DNA of 11,241 nucleotides, taken from the NCBI GenBank assembly GCA_964450915.1, contig CAYVFG010000022.1, forward strand, positions 1 through 11,241, read 5' to 3'. The stretch comes from HO2-45-11b sp964450915. Its GTDB lineage: Bacteria > Patescibacteriota > Andersenbacteria > UBA10190. A model generated the notes under the pieces. The model ran no database searches and was not told the DNA's origin. It saw only the letters and a program-made list of their open reading frames with translations. Shown here piece by piece: positions 3,577 to 11,241 of the stretch. Numbering within the stretch: the stretch's first letter is position 1; the number at the start of each line of letters is the position of its first letter. Made by a program: the position numbers and the translations under genes.

Positions 3577-5994
3577 ATGAAAATTTCTACCAACTGGATT
3601 AAAGAATTAGTTCCTGGGTTGCAATTATCTGGAAAAGAAATTGCAGAGCTTTTGACGAATCACAGTTTTGAAACAGTTGTTGAGCGGGAATATATAATCG
3701 ATCCAGCTATTACCGTTGTGCAGATTCTGAAACTAGAACAGCATCCGAACGCGGATAGATTGCGCCTAGCGACGATTACTGATGGTGAGAATGAGGTACG
3801 AGTTGTGTGCGGTGCTCCAAATATTTCCGAAGGGGATGTCGTTCCATATTCTCCACCAGGAACGCATGTGTATGACGAAGATGGGAAGCTGTTCGAGCTT
3901 TCCGTTGCAAAAATTCGAGGCGTCGAAAGTCCCGGAATGTTGAATTCTGCGCGAGAGCTAGGACTATCGAACGATCACGGCGGTATTTTCTTGCTTCCAA
4001 AAAATACGCCGCTTGGCAGAAAGCTTGTCGAGTATATTGCAGGCGATACGTTGCTTGAAGCAGATATTCTGCCGGATCGAGCGCATGATTGCTTGTCACA
4101 TATTGGGGTTGCACGGGAGGTTGCTGCGCTGACCAAGCTATCTGTTCAAGAACCAGATCTTTTCAGTCTGCCACAGGCAACTGATCAGGTTGATGGTTGG
4201 AATATTCAGATAGAAAATCCAGCAAGCGCCTCGAGGTTTATAGGCGTTGTGTTGAGCGATGTTCAGGAAGGTTCAGTAACGCCAATTCTGATGCAGGCAA
4301 GATTGTTATCGCTCGGCGCGCGACCGATTAATCCAATTGTTGATTGTACGAATTACGTCATGTTTGAATATGGTCAGCCATCGCATGCATATGACCAGCA
4401 AAAACTGCAAGGCAAAACGATTTCCGTAGTAGAAACAAGGAGCGAGGTATTATTTTCAGCGCTGAATGGAAAGTTGTACCAGCCAGCAACTGGCGACCTT
4501 TTGATTCAATGCGAAGGCGAAACAATCGGACTAGCTGGTATTGTGGGCGGAACAAGCTCTCAAGTCGATGGTGATACAAAAAATATATTTTTAGAAGTTG
4601 CTACATTCCATGCGTTTAAAATTCAGCAGGCAAGTGGGCACATTGGTCTTCGTACGGAAGCATCGAGTAGATTTTCGAAGGGTATTAGTCCGGTTATTGC
4701 AGGGCTCGCATCATCTCGATTATCGCAGCTTATAACGTCACTCACCGGAGCAACTATTTCTGGTGTGCTGGATACGAATCCTGAAATAAAAATGCCGAAA
4801 CCGATTATATTCCGCCCAGCTCGGGTGTCTGCATATGCTGGGACTGAAATTTCTGCAGACGACTCTGAGGATATTTTAACGCGTCTCGGATTTTCAATTG
4901 AAAAATCTTCATCTGAACAGTGGGAAGTGATTGCGCCGGCAGAACGCTTAGATGTACTTGGCGAGCATGATCTCATAGACGAAGTAATTCGCATGCATGG
5001 GCTGTCTGCAATTGCAGAATCAGACGTTGCAATGCGAGCACATCCTGTCGCTGTTTCTGACGAAGTCTACTGGATGCATCAGGTTCGAGAAAAGCTCGTG
5101 CAGCTTGGATACACAGAAACATACAGCTATTCATTTGAAGATGAAACATTCGCAAAGTTGGTGAATTCGGAAATTCATTCGCATGTGGAGCTACTCAATC
5201 CAATGGCTCCGGAGTTGAAAAAGCTTCGCTATTCGATGCTTCCTGGGTTGATATCTGCCATGGTTACGAGCCGTGATGAAATGCATCGGGATAAAAAGGC
5301 AGGTGAGCGCGCCTTATTTGAAATCGGTCGCGTATATCATGTAGGAGATACGGGAGTTGTGCCAGGCGTTATTGAGCGAAAAGTAATTTCCGGCATTTTA
5401 ATTGGCGGACAAGAAAAGCTGCAAGAAGCGATGGGCGCGCTTGTCGAGCAGTTCGCAGTATCGCCGCTTGATGTTCGCGAAGTGGAAAAGCCATTTGGGA
5501 AGTGTCTGCAGTACTCGTATGCCGGAGAATTTTTCGGAATCGGATATGTATTCAACAGCGAGTTGCTCAAGAAAATGAAATATCGCATGCCCGTTGTTGC
5601 GTTCGAGGTAAGCGTTGCTGCACTTATGAAGCATGCACCAGATGTAGAAATTCCCGTCCATTCGTTGCAAGAAGTACGCGAGAATTTCAAAACGCCGAAT
5701 CAGTTTACGGAGCTTCCGAAATTCCCGTCAGTATTTCGAGATATTTCCATACTGGTGTCTGTGGACGCAAGAATAGATGCAGTTGAGCAGGAGATTGACA
5801 GGGTAGGAGGGGAGATTGTGGTCGATGTGGATTTATTCGATGAATTTCAGCAAGATGGGGACGATACGAAAAGCTTGGCATTTCATATCGAATACCGATC
5901 GCCGGATAGAACCCTCACCGACAAGGAGATTTCCGAAATCCACAAAAAGATAGAACATGCATTAAAGCATCAGTTTTCTGCGGAAATTCGCTAA
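3577..5994 (+). CDS. pheT: Phenylalanine--tRNA ligase beta subunit
   Basis: 805 residues, full length for the family. The beta subunit binds tRNA-Phe and hydrolyses mischarged Tyr-tRNA-Phe. Domains in order: an N-terminal segment; an EMAP-like tRNA-binding domain (about 42-150, with QHPNADRLRLATI and VVCGAPN); the B3/B4 editing domain (about 215-380, with GQPSHAYD 266-273, LAGIVGG 319-325, NIFLEVATF and LRTEASSRF 358-366); B5 (about 405-480, with RLDVLGEHDLIDEVIR holding the Mg-binding acidic residues); a catalytic-like core with no active site (about 490-690); and a C-terminal FDX-ACB anticodon-binding domain (about 715-805, FPSVFRDISILV to the end). The editing motifs look intact. The start lies one base after the pheS stop without its own Shine-Dalgarno, so translation is probably coupled. 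Confidence 0.97.
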   Translation: MKISTNWIKELVPGLQLSGKEIAELLTNHSFETVVEREYIIDPAITVVQILKLEQHPNADRLRLATITDGENEVRVVCGAPNISEGDVVPYSPPGTHVYDEDGKLFELSVAKIRGVESPGMLNSARELGLSNDHGGIFLLPKNTPLGRKLVEYIAGDTLLEADILPDRAHDCLSHIGVAREVAALTKLSVQEPDLFSLPQATDQVDGWNIQIENPASASRFIGVVLSDVQEGSVTPILMQARLLSLGARPINPIVDCTNYVMFEYGQPSHAYDQQKLQGKTISVVETRSEVLFSALNGKLYQPATGDLLIQCEGETIGLAGIVGGTSSQVDGDTKNIFLEVATFHAFKIQQASGHIGLRTEASSRFSKGISPVIAGLASSRLSQLITSLTGATISGVLDTNPEIKMPKPIIFRPARVSAYAGTEISADDSEDILTRLGFSIEKSSSEQWEVIAPAERLDVLGEHDLIDEVIRMHGLSAIAESDVAMRAHPVAVSDEVYWMHQVREKLVQLGYTETYSYSFEDETFAKLVNSEIHSHVELLNPMAPELKKLRYSMLPGLISAMVTSRDEMHRDKKAGERALFEIGRVYHVGDTGVVPGVIERKVISGILIGGQEKLQEAMGALVEQFAVSPLDVREVEKPFGKCLQYSYAGEFFGIGYVFNSELLKKMKYRMPVVAFEVSVAALMKHAPDVEIPVHSLQEVRENFKTPNQFTELPKFPSVFRDISILVSVDARIDAVEQEIDRVGGEIVVDVDLFDEFQQDGDDTKSLAFHIEYRSPDRTLTDKEISEIHKKIEHALKHQFSAEIR

Positions 5995-6045
5995 AAATAC
6001 CCCCTGGCGCCCATCCTTCTTTTCTGCTACTGTTCTTAAGTATCT

Positions 6046-7986
6046 ATGGCAAAGAAATCAGCATCTGCATCATATAACGCATCAGCAATTACCGTCCTGG
6101 AAGGATTGGAACCGGTCCGAAAGCGTCCGGGAATGTATATCGGAGGCACAGGATTAGACGGCTTGCATCACTTAATTTGGGAAGTCGTAGACAACTGTAT
6201 CGACGAAGCCATGGGAGGGCATGCAACGCATGTTATTGTGCGTTTGTTGCCAGATAATGTCATTTCCGTAAAAGACGATGGTCGAGGTATTCCAGTTGAA
6301 AAGCATGCGAAAACGAAAAAGTCTACGCTCGAAACGGTATTAACCGTATTGCATGCCGGAGGAAAATTCGGCGGAGAAGGATATAAAGTATCCGGAGGAT
6401 TGCACGGCGTGGGTGTGTCTGTGGTGAACGCATTATCCGAATGGTTAGAAGCAGAAGTAGAGCGAGATGGTGGGCGATTTGTGCAGAAATTTAAGCGAGG
6501 AGCCTCTCAAGGAGATGTAAAAAAGTTAGCAAAATCCGACCTTACCGGTACAACGATTACGTTCAAGGCAGATAAAGAAATTTTCCAAGAAATTTCTTAC
6601 AATTGGAATAAAATTCTGCAGCACTTGCGCCAGCAAGCATATCTTACGCCCGGTGTTCGTATTTCTATTTCGGACGAACGTATCGAGGGAAATAAAAAAT
6701 CCTACACCTTTTATTTTGAAGGCGGTATTGCATCGTACGTTCAGCAATTAAACTTAGGAAAAGATGTAAAGAACGAAGAAATTTTTTATGCAAAGCGCGA
6801 ATACGAAGAAGATCGCATGGTTGAGGTTGCGTTGCAGTATACTGATGCGTATACGGATCAGATTCTTTCATTTGCAAACAATATTCACACGATTGAAGGC
6901 GGTACGCATTTAACCGGATTTAGAACGGCGCTCACTCGATTAATTAACGATTACGCTCGCAAGAATAGTTTCCTGAAGGAAAAAGACGATAATCTCACGA
7001 ACGATGACGTGAGCGAGGGCTTAACTGCGATTATCTCCGTAAAGCTTCGCGAACCTCAGTTCGAAGGGCAGACAAAAGGAAAATTAGGAACACCCGAAAT
7101 GCGCGGATACGTAAACCAGATGATGGGCGAGGCATTTGCGATTTACTTAGAAGAGCATCCGCAGGATGCGCGCAATATTATGGCCAAGGTTACGCTTGCC
7201 GCAAAAGCGCGTTTGGCTGCTCGCGCTGCTCGCGATACGGTGCTTCGTAAAGGAGCGCTCGACGGGTTTGCGTTGCCGGGCAAATTGGCAGACTGTTCTG
7301 AAAAGGATGCAGCAAAAAGCGAAATCTACATCGTAGAGGGAGACTCTGCAGGAGGCAGTGCAAAGAGCGGCCGAGACAGAAAGTTCCAAGCGATTTTGCC
7401 GCTTCGTGGAAAAATTTTGAACGTAGAGCGCGCTCGATTGGACAAAATGCTTCAGAACAATGAAGTGAAGGCGCTCATTATCGCCATGGGCGCGGGTATC
7501 GGTGAAGATATGGACGTTACTAAGCTTCGATATCATAGAATCATTATCGCAACGGACGCCGATGTTGACGGATCCCATATCCGAACGCTTCTGTTAACAT
7601 TCTTTTTCAGATACTTCCAAGCAGTTATCGAAGGCGGATATTTATACATCGCGCAGCCGCCATTGTATAAAATCCAAAAAGGAAAGCAGCTGCAATTCGT
7701 ATATACCGATCAAGAAAAAGAAAAAATATTGAAAAAAATGGGAGTAACGGAAGAGGATGCTGGCTCAGAAGTAAAAATCCAGCGATACAAAGGGTTGGGA
7801 GAAATGAATCCTCGTGAATTGTGGGATACTACGATGGACCCGGCGAACCGTATTTTGAAGCAAGTAACCATCGCGGATGTAGCAGAAGCTGACCGCATGT
7901 TCGACGTATTGATGGGAAGCGATGTTGCTCCTCGCAAAAAGTGGATTCAAACGCACGCAAAGACAGTAGAAAACTTGGACATATAA
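6046..7986 (+). CDS. gyrB: DNA gyrase subunit B
   Basis: ATPase subunit of type IIA topoisomerase, which with GyrA introduces negative supercoils. 646 residues, the length of the common short GyrB. Seen: GHKL ATPase motifs EVVDNCIDEA (46-55), DDGRGIP (77-83) and GGLHGVGVSVVNAL (117-130); the transducer loop GQTKGKLG (341-348) with the ATP-contacting lysine; TOPRIM residues EGDSAGGSAKSGRDR (431-445) and DADVDGSHIR (504-513), giving Mg ligands Glu431, Asp504 and Asp506; and the C-terminal QRYKGLGEMNP (579-589). ParE is the alternative, but the motif details and length favour GyrB. No gyrA is in the window. It starts 51 bases after pheT. There is no clear Shine-Dalgarno before ATG 6046, so the message may be leaderless or coupled. 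Confidence 0.93.
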   Translation: MAKKSASASYNASAITVLEGLEPVRKRPGMYIGGTGLDGLHHLIWEVVDNCIDEAMGGHATHVIVRLLPDNVISVKDDGRGIPVEKHAKTKKSTLETVLTVLHAGGKFGGEGYKVSGGLHGVGVSVVNALSEWLEAEVERDGGRFVQKFKRGASQGDVKKLAKSDLTGTTITFKADKEIFQEISYNWNKILQHLRQQAYLTPGVRISISDERIEGNKKSYTFYFEGGIASYVQQLNLGKDVKNEEIFYAKREYEEDRMVEVALQYTDAYTDQILSFANNIHTIEGGTHLTGFRTALTRLINDYARKNSFLKEKDDNLTNDDVSEGLTAIISVKLREPQFEGQTKGKLGTPEMRGYVNQMMGEAFAIYLEEHPQDARNIMAKVTLAAKARLAARAARDTVLRKGALDGFALPGKLADCSEKDAAKSEIYIVEGDSAGGSAKSGRDRKFQAILPLRGKILNVERARLDKMLQNNEVKALIIAMGAGIGEDMDVTKLRYHRIIIATDADVDGSHIRTLLLTFFFRYFQAVIEGGYLYIAQPPLYKIQKGKQLQFVYTDQEKEKILKKMGVTEEDAGSEVKIQRYKGLGEMNPRELWDTTMDPANRILKQVTIADVAEADRMFDVLMGSDVAPRKKWIQTHAKTVENLDI

Positions 7987-8076
7987 ATTTGCGTTTTTCG
8001 CTTTTCTGTTGCATACAGAGGAGTGCTGTTGTGCTGTTTTGATTGATCGGAGTGTACGTTTTCAAGGAGAGAGGTT

Positions 8077-9123
8077 ATGTTCGCTGCAGATTATTACGGT
8101 GCTCCGCATCAGAATGTGCTGAACGCAATTGGCAGTCTTGCGAGCAATTGGGGGCGGGGTGCGTACGGGAGCGATGAGCTGACTCGCATAGCGCAAGATG
8201 CGGTGCGGGAAAAGTTCGGACTTTGCGGCGATGCAGGGGTCTTCTTTGTTCCAACCGGAACAGCGGGGAATCTGCTTGCAACCGCCACGCTCATTCCGCA
8301 TCCGTGGCAAGCCCTTATGTGTGTAGAAAATGCACACATGGTGAAGTATGAAGCAGGCGGTCCGGAAAGCCGAGGGCACAAGATTATTCCATTGCCCCAT
8401 AAGCATGGAAAAATTGATATTCTTCGCGCGCGAGGGATCGTGCATGCAATGCGGCAAGATACGCACCAAGTGAATCCTGGAATGCTTGCAGTTGCAAATG
8501 CTACAGAACTCGGGACTGCATACAAGCAGAAAGAGTTGTACGCATTCGGGCAGTTTGCAACGGATTGCAATATTCGACTCCACATGGACGGGTCTCGGCT
8601 TGGGTACGCCATGATGGCGACTGAGTTGCCTGAAATATTCAGGAGCTATGGATTCGACACCTTGATGCTTGGGCTTACCAAAGTCGGAGCACTGGATGTG
8701 GATGTTCTGATCGTGGCGGACCCGGTACTTGCTCGAACGGTTGCGGTGTACTATCACAAGCAATGTGGATACACGCGAGCCAGGATGCAGGGGGCAGCGG
8801 TTCAGGTGAGCGCAATGCTGCAAGATGATCTGTGGTTGAAGAATGCCTCTCGTGCGAACCAAATGGCCGTATATCTACGGGATACGCTTTGGAAGAGGCT
8901 GCGCGTGGATGCAGTATACCCGGTAGAAACAAATGCATTGTTTGTCAAAGTTCCGCCCAAGGTTGCGCAGGCGCTTAAGGAAGGCAACTGGGCATATATC
9001 TGGACAGATCCGTGGGAAAACGACGACATGTGCGTGGTTCGGTTTATGACATCATGGGCGACGACAGACGAGCATGTCGACGAGCTGGGTGCGTTTCTCG
9101 AGCAAGAGATGTTTCATAAGTAG
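8077..9123 (+). CDS. ltaE: Low-specificity L-threonine aldolase (PLP enzyme)
   Basis: 348 residues, the family's usual length. These fold-type I PLP enzymes split L-threonine or allo-threonine into glycine and acetaldehyde in the cytosol; related members cleave other beta-hydroxy amino acids. Seen: NWGRGAYGSDELTRIAQ (24-40), matching the N-terminal family signature; PTGTAGN (59-65) for cofactor phosphate binding; ENAHMVKYEAGGPE (84-97) with His87 expected to stack on PLP; NATELGTAY (141-149); DGSRLGYA (171-178) with the Asp-Arg pair; and LTKVGALDVDV (200-210), where Lys202 should form the Schiff base. The pattern is closer to the Pseudomonas or Zymomonas type than to E. coli LtaE. A very strong Shine-Dalgarno (GGAGAGAGG) precedes the ATG, and a strong terminator follows, so it ends the plus-strand block. 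The substrate preference is inferred. Confidence 0.85.
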   Translation: MFAADYYGAPHQNVLNAIGSLASNWGRGAYGSDELTRIAQDAVREKFGLCGDAGVFFVPTGTAGNLLATATLIPHPWQALMCVENAHMVKYEAGGPESRGHKIIPLPHKHGKIDILRARGIVHAMRQDTHQVNPGMLAVANATELGTAYKQKELYAFGQFATDCNIRLHMDGSRLGYAMMATELPEIFRSYGFDTLMLGLTKVGALDVDVLIVADPVLARTVAVYYHKQCGYTRARMQGAAVQVSAMLQDDLWLKNASRANQMAVYLRDTLWKRLRVDAVYPVETNALFVKVPPKVAQALKEGNWAYIWTDPWENDDMCVVRFMTSWATTDEHVDELGAFLEQEMFHK

Positions 9124-9137
9124 TAGTTTTTTGGTCG

Positions 9138-9170
9138 AACCGCCGGCATACGGATGCACGGCGGTTTTTT
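9138..9170 (+). terminator. Intrinsic terminator after the threonine aldolase gene
   Basis: AACCGCCG (9138-9145) pairs with CGGCGGTT (9159-9166), and GCAT pairs with ATGC inside, leaving the loop ACGG and one bulged A. Six T (9165-9170) follow the GC-rich stem. On the minus strand the hairpin lacks a T-run, so it should terminate only the plus-strand transcript. Confidence 0.92.
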
Positions 9171-9182
9171 CTTGCGCGTTAA

Positions 9183-9449
9183 TTACAATCCGTTCGTATC
9201 AGTTTGCAGATTATTAATATCCGTTGAAAATCCGGAATCAAGAGTTGTTGCGGATTGCGACTGTGTAGATAAATCGTCCATGTTCATTTGATCGGACGTA
9301 AGCGGGGTGGGTTGCGTCGATGATTCTGGAGCAAGAGTCGGCGTTGGTTGATAGGGCGATATCGTATTTCGATTGGCTCCTGCCCATACGAGCAAGCCAA
9401 TTATTGCGACTGTCACGATAATCATTGTTGTTATGGTTCCTGTGTTCAT
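9183..9449 (-). CDS. Hypothetical membrane-anchored Pro/Ser/Thr-rich protein, 88 aa
   Basis: The N-terminal part contains one hydrophobic helix (MIIVTVAIIGLLVWAG, about residues 9-24) followed by a polar tail. The tail is rich in Thr, Pro, Ser and Gln (SPYQPTPTLAPESSTQPTP), then Asp, Asn and Thr. This suggests an N-terminal anchor with an extended exported tail. The ATG overlaps the TGA of the upstream coiled-coil gene (ATGA), with no separate Shine-Dalgarno, so the two are probably translationally coupled and may work together at the envelope. No domain or family is recognised. It ends 59 bases from the convergent aldolase gene. Confidence 0.65.
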   Translation of the reverse strand: MNTGTITTMIIVTVAIIGLLVWAGANRNTISPYQPTPTLAPESSTQPTPLTSDQMNMDDLSTQSQSATTLDSGFSTDINNLQTDTNGL

Positions 9450-9955
9450 ACGGTTGGTGTTGGTGAAGGATGTTCCGCTTGCAGTTGCTGCACCACAGCT
9501 TGTTGAAGCGTGAGGAACGCAGTGCGAACGGCAGTAAGTTTTATTGCAAGATCTCGAACAAGCGTGCGTACTTGCGCTACAAGTTGGCCAGGGTTACTGC
9601 TTTCCGGTATTTGCTGAAGTGCGTCGATCGTTGATTGGATGGCGGTTTTGGCAGTAGAAACAGTATCTTTAAACGCTGATAACTGCGTGTCGACGTGTAT
9701 GTCGTGTCCTGTTGCTTTTATTGTGCTAATCCGATTTTCTACATTCAATTGGTGTTGATCGAGTTGTTGCGATAGATTCTGCAGTTTCTGCGTCATTCCG
9801 CCAATGATGCCGGTAGCATGCTGCAATCGAGTATTATTTTTTGCTTCCTGCAATACGCCAAGCACCTTTCCGCCATTGCCCGATGCAAGGCTTACAAGTG
9901 GCAAGGAGAAGATGGTTAGCGCACTGATACCGATAATTAGAGTGCGAGTATTCAT
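9446..9955 (-). CDS. Secreted coiled-coil protein, 169 aa
   Basis: Residues 1-25 (MNTRTLIIGISALTIFSLPL, then VSLAS) form a signal peptide, with likely cleavage near SLA-SG. The mature part is mostly helical with heptad-like spacing: about 40-85 (GGMTQKLQNLSQQLDQHQLN) and 95-160 (AFKDTVSTAKTAIQSTIDAL, then QVRTLVRDLAIKLTAVRTAF). A Pro/Thr-rich tail follows (PSPTPTV). There are no cysteines and no catalytic motif. Proteins of this build are common, unnamed exported products of Patescibacteria; that comparison is from memory of the family style. The ATG at 9955 has no clear Shine-Dalgarno. It is the first gene of a minus-strand pair, divergent from the surface protein gene starting 97 bases away. 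Confidence 0.75.
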   Translation of the reverse strand: MNTRTLIIGISALTIFSLPLVSLASGNGGKVLGVLQEAKNNTRLQHATGIIGGMTQKLQNLSQQLDQHQLNVENRISTIKATGHDIHVDTQLSAFKDTVSTAKTAIQSTIDALQQIPESSNPGQLVAQVRTLVRDLAIKLTAVRTAFLTLQQAVVQQLQAEHPSPTPTV

Positions 9956-10051
9956 GCTTTAAGCGTACAAATTGGTGCATCGGGCGCAAGGGAAGTTATC
10001 CTCTTTCACGATCGTATGGTATTTGTTCTTGACTCCTGCTAGGGTGTAAGT

Positions 10052-11241
10052 ATGCACTCATCTTATTTACGTTTCAAAAAGTTTATTTCCGCATTGACAA
10101 TCGCATTATTTGCTGTTGTTAATCCATTACTTTCGTTTGTTCCTGCAGCGTATGCAAGCGAAGGCGATGCTCCAGACGCTACAGTATCAGCTCCTGTAGA
10201 TACGCCTACAGATCAGCCAAGCGATAGCGCTACTCCTTCTGACGCACCTGCACCAAGCGATACGCCTGCTCCTGTGGATATTCCAGTAGCTTCTGATGCG
10301 AGCGCGCCGGTCGATCCGACCCCTGTTCCTGAAGCAACGCCAGTGCTAACAACTTCTTCTGAGCCCGTGAATACAGATGATGGGGTGTGGCAGATGCTTG
10401 CGAACGGCAAAGCATTGACGCGAGATGCGGTAAATATGAGTACTACATATGTTGCTCCGCAAAATCCGAAGGTTACTGTTCGTTTTACTCAGCTCCCGGA
10501 TACAGCAGGAAACTTAACGATTCAAGAAATTAAGTTAACTGCAGATGAGCAGAAAACTCTTGGCGCATTATCCGATACTGCGTACGATATTTCTTCGAAC
10601 ATGCAGAACGGAACATTTAAATACGACTTAACACTTCCGAATCCAGCAGGCGATAAGAACGCAACGGTGAAATATGCGGAAAATGTTTCTGGCTTGGATA
10701 CTGCACAGGACGTTACTCAAAAACAAGTTGCTGATCAGGACACAATGAAGATTACGGGACTGAATCACTTCACGGTGTTCGTATTAGTGAATGATGCTAA
10801 CACTGCGAATGCAAGCTTAAAAGACGATGTAGCTAATGCCAACGTTGTCGGGATCGATGATTCGTATGTTGGTCAAGGTGCTCCAAACTCTAATCATAAT
10901 GCCGACCCGCTTAGTGTTCGAAGCGACTCAACTAATAATCAACGTGCATTTGTGAAGTTTAGCAATGTCGGTGCTTCGGCAGGATCTGCTATTACAAAGG
11001 CAACTTTGCGTTTGTACATGAACCAAGCGCCGACTGCTTCTGCCGGTTCTCGTACATACGAAGCTCGTCGCATAACACAAGATTGGGACGAGTCTACAGT
11101 GACATGGAATAATAAGCCAACGGAAAGTGCTTCTGTATCTGCAACTGCAACCACTGGTACGACGGACGGGGTGTGGCTTGAATGGGATGTTACGTCCGAT
11201 GCTCAAGATATGCTTGCAAACCCAGCTACAAATTTTGGATG
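10052..11241 (+). CDS. Large exported surface protein with DNRLRE-like domain, 3' end outside the window
   Basis: An open frame of 396 codons runs off the window. Residues 1-35 form a signal peptide: a basic start (LRFKKF), a hydrophobic core and AAYA before the likely cut. Residues 36-105 are a low-complexity linker rich in Pro, Asp, Ser, Thr and Ala (PSDAPAPSDTPAPVD). Residues about 110-248 look beta-rich and end in GLNHFTVFVLVND, a style seen in bacterial surface proteins. Residues about 268-396 resemble a DNRLRE (CBM96-like) domain: RAFVKFSN, ATLRLYM, RRITQDWDESTVTWNNKP and WLEWDVTSDAQDMLAN. Such domains occur in large extracellular proteins and some bind polysaccharides, so a role in adhesion or carbohydrate contact is inferred. 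ATG 10052 is preceded by AGGGTG (10041-10046), a moderate Shine-Dalgarno. TTGACT at 10029-10034 has no well-spaced -10. Confidence 0.85.
   Translation, partial: MHSSYLRFKKFISALTIALFAVVNPLLSFVPAAYASEGDAPDATVSAPVDTPTDQPSDSATPSDAPAPSDTPAPVDIPVASDASAPVDPTPVPEATPVLTTSSEPVNTDDGVWQMLANGKALTRDAVNMSTTYVAPQNPKVTVRFTQLPDTAGNLTIQEIKLTADEQKTLGALSDTAYDISSNMQNGTFKYDLTLPNPAGDKNATVKYAENVSGLDTAQDVTQKQVADQDTMKITGLNHFTVFVLVNDANTANASLKDDVANANVVGIDDSYVGQGAPNSNHNADPLSVRSDSTNNQRAFVKFSNVGASAGSAITKATLRLYMNQAPTASAGSRTYEARRITQDWDESTVTWNNKPTESASVSATATTGTTDGVWLEWDVTSDAQDMLANPATNFG

Noticed and set aside
7147..7578. 143-codon minus-strand open frame inside gyrB
   Set aside because: Antisense to the conserved TOPRIM region of gyrB; no ribosome binding site or family features.
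8023..8040. Tandem GTGCTGTT repeat before the aldolase gene
   Set aside because: Only two imperfectly flanked copies of eight bases; no support for a binding site or a longer repeat array.
8062..8862. 266-codon minus-strand open frame
   Set aside because: Lies antisense to the threonine aldolase, whose motifs are clear. Its translation has no recognisable domain and is rich in Cys, His and Arg, typical of a shadow frame.
1..11241. CRISPR arrays, insertion sequences, phage or toxin-antitoxin modules
   Set aside because: I saw no regularly spaced repeats, terminal inverted repeats, transposase or recombinase motifs, or recognisable toxin pairs.

Overview
The window looks like a chromosomal segment from a compact bacterial genome of moderate GC. 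TGA is used as a stop codon (pyrE and several small ORFs), so the UGA-to-glycine recoding of Gracilibacteria and Absconditabacteria does not apply. Neither tRNA whose 3' end is visible encodes CCA. Two exported proteins (a signal peptide followed by coiled coil, and a short TM-anchored Pro/Ser/Thr-rich protein), a DNRLRE-type surface protein and a PheS with a Cys4 insert resemble Patescibacteria (Candidate Phyla Radiation) genomes. This assignment is inference; no marker in the window settles it.

Layout. Positions 1-435 are an RNA island. It holds the 5' part of tRNA-fMet on the minus strand, a divergent promoter pair, an unidentified structured RNA of about 200 nt that ends in a strong hairpin, and a CAT-anticodon tRNA (elongator Met or Ile2) with its own promoter. 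Positions 486-1232 are a promoter-to-terminator unit. It has a long imperfect leader hairpin and two small ORFs (56 and 87 aa) with good ribosome binding sites, the second preceded by a six-codon ORF that overlaps its start. Next comes pyrE (orotate phosphoribosyltransferase family) with its own terminator, then tRNA-Asp(GTC).

Positions 2168-7986 form a tightly packed plus-strand block: a four-helix membrane protein, pheS (overlapping it), pheT (1 nt after pheS) and gyrB (51 nt after pheT). PheS and PheT form the tetrameric phenylalanyl-tRNA synthetase; GyrB is the ATPase and TOPRIM subunit of gyrase. A threonine-aldolase-type PLP enzyme follows with a strong Shine-Dalgarno and a strong terminator.

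The last part concerns the cell surface. A minus-strand pair of exported proteins, linked by an ATGA stop-start overlap, lies next to a divergent plus-strand gene. That gene has a signal peptide, a Pro/Asp/Ser/Thr-rich linker, a beta-rich region and a DNRLRE-like domain, and it runs off the window.

The most interesting unexplained signals are the structured RNA at 128-327 and the hairpin-led small-ORF transcript at 509-1232. I could not place either in a known family.
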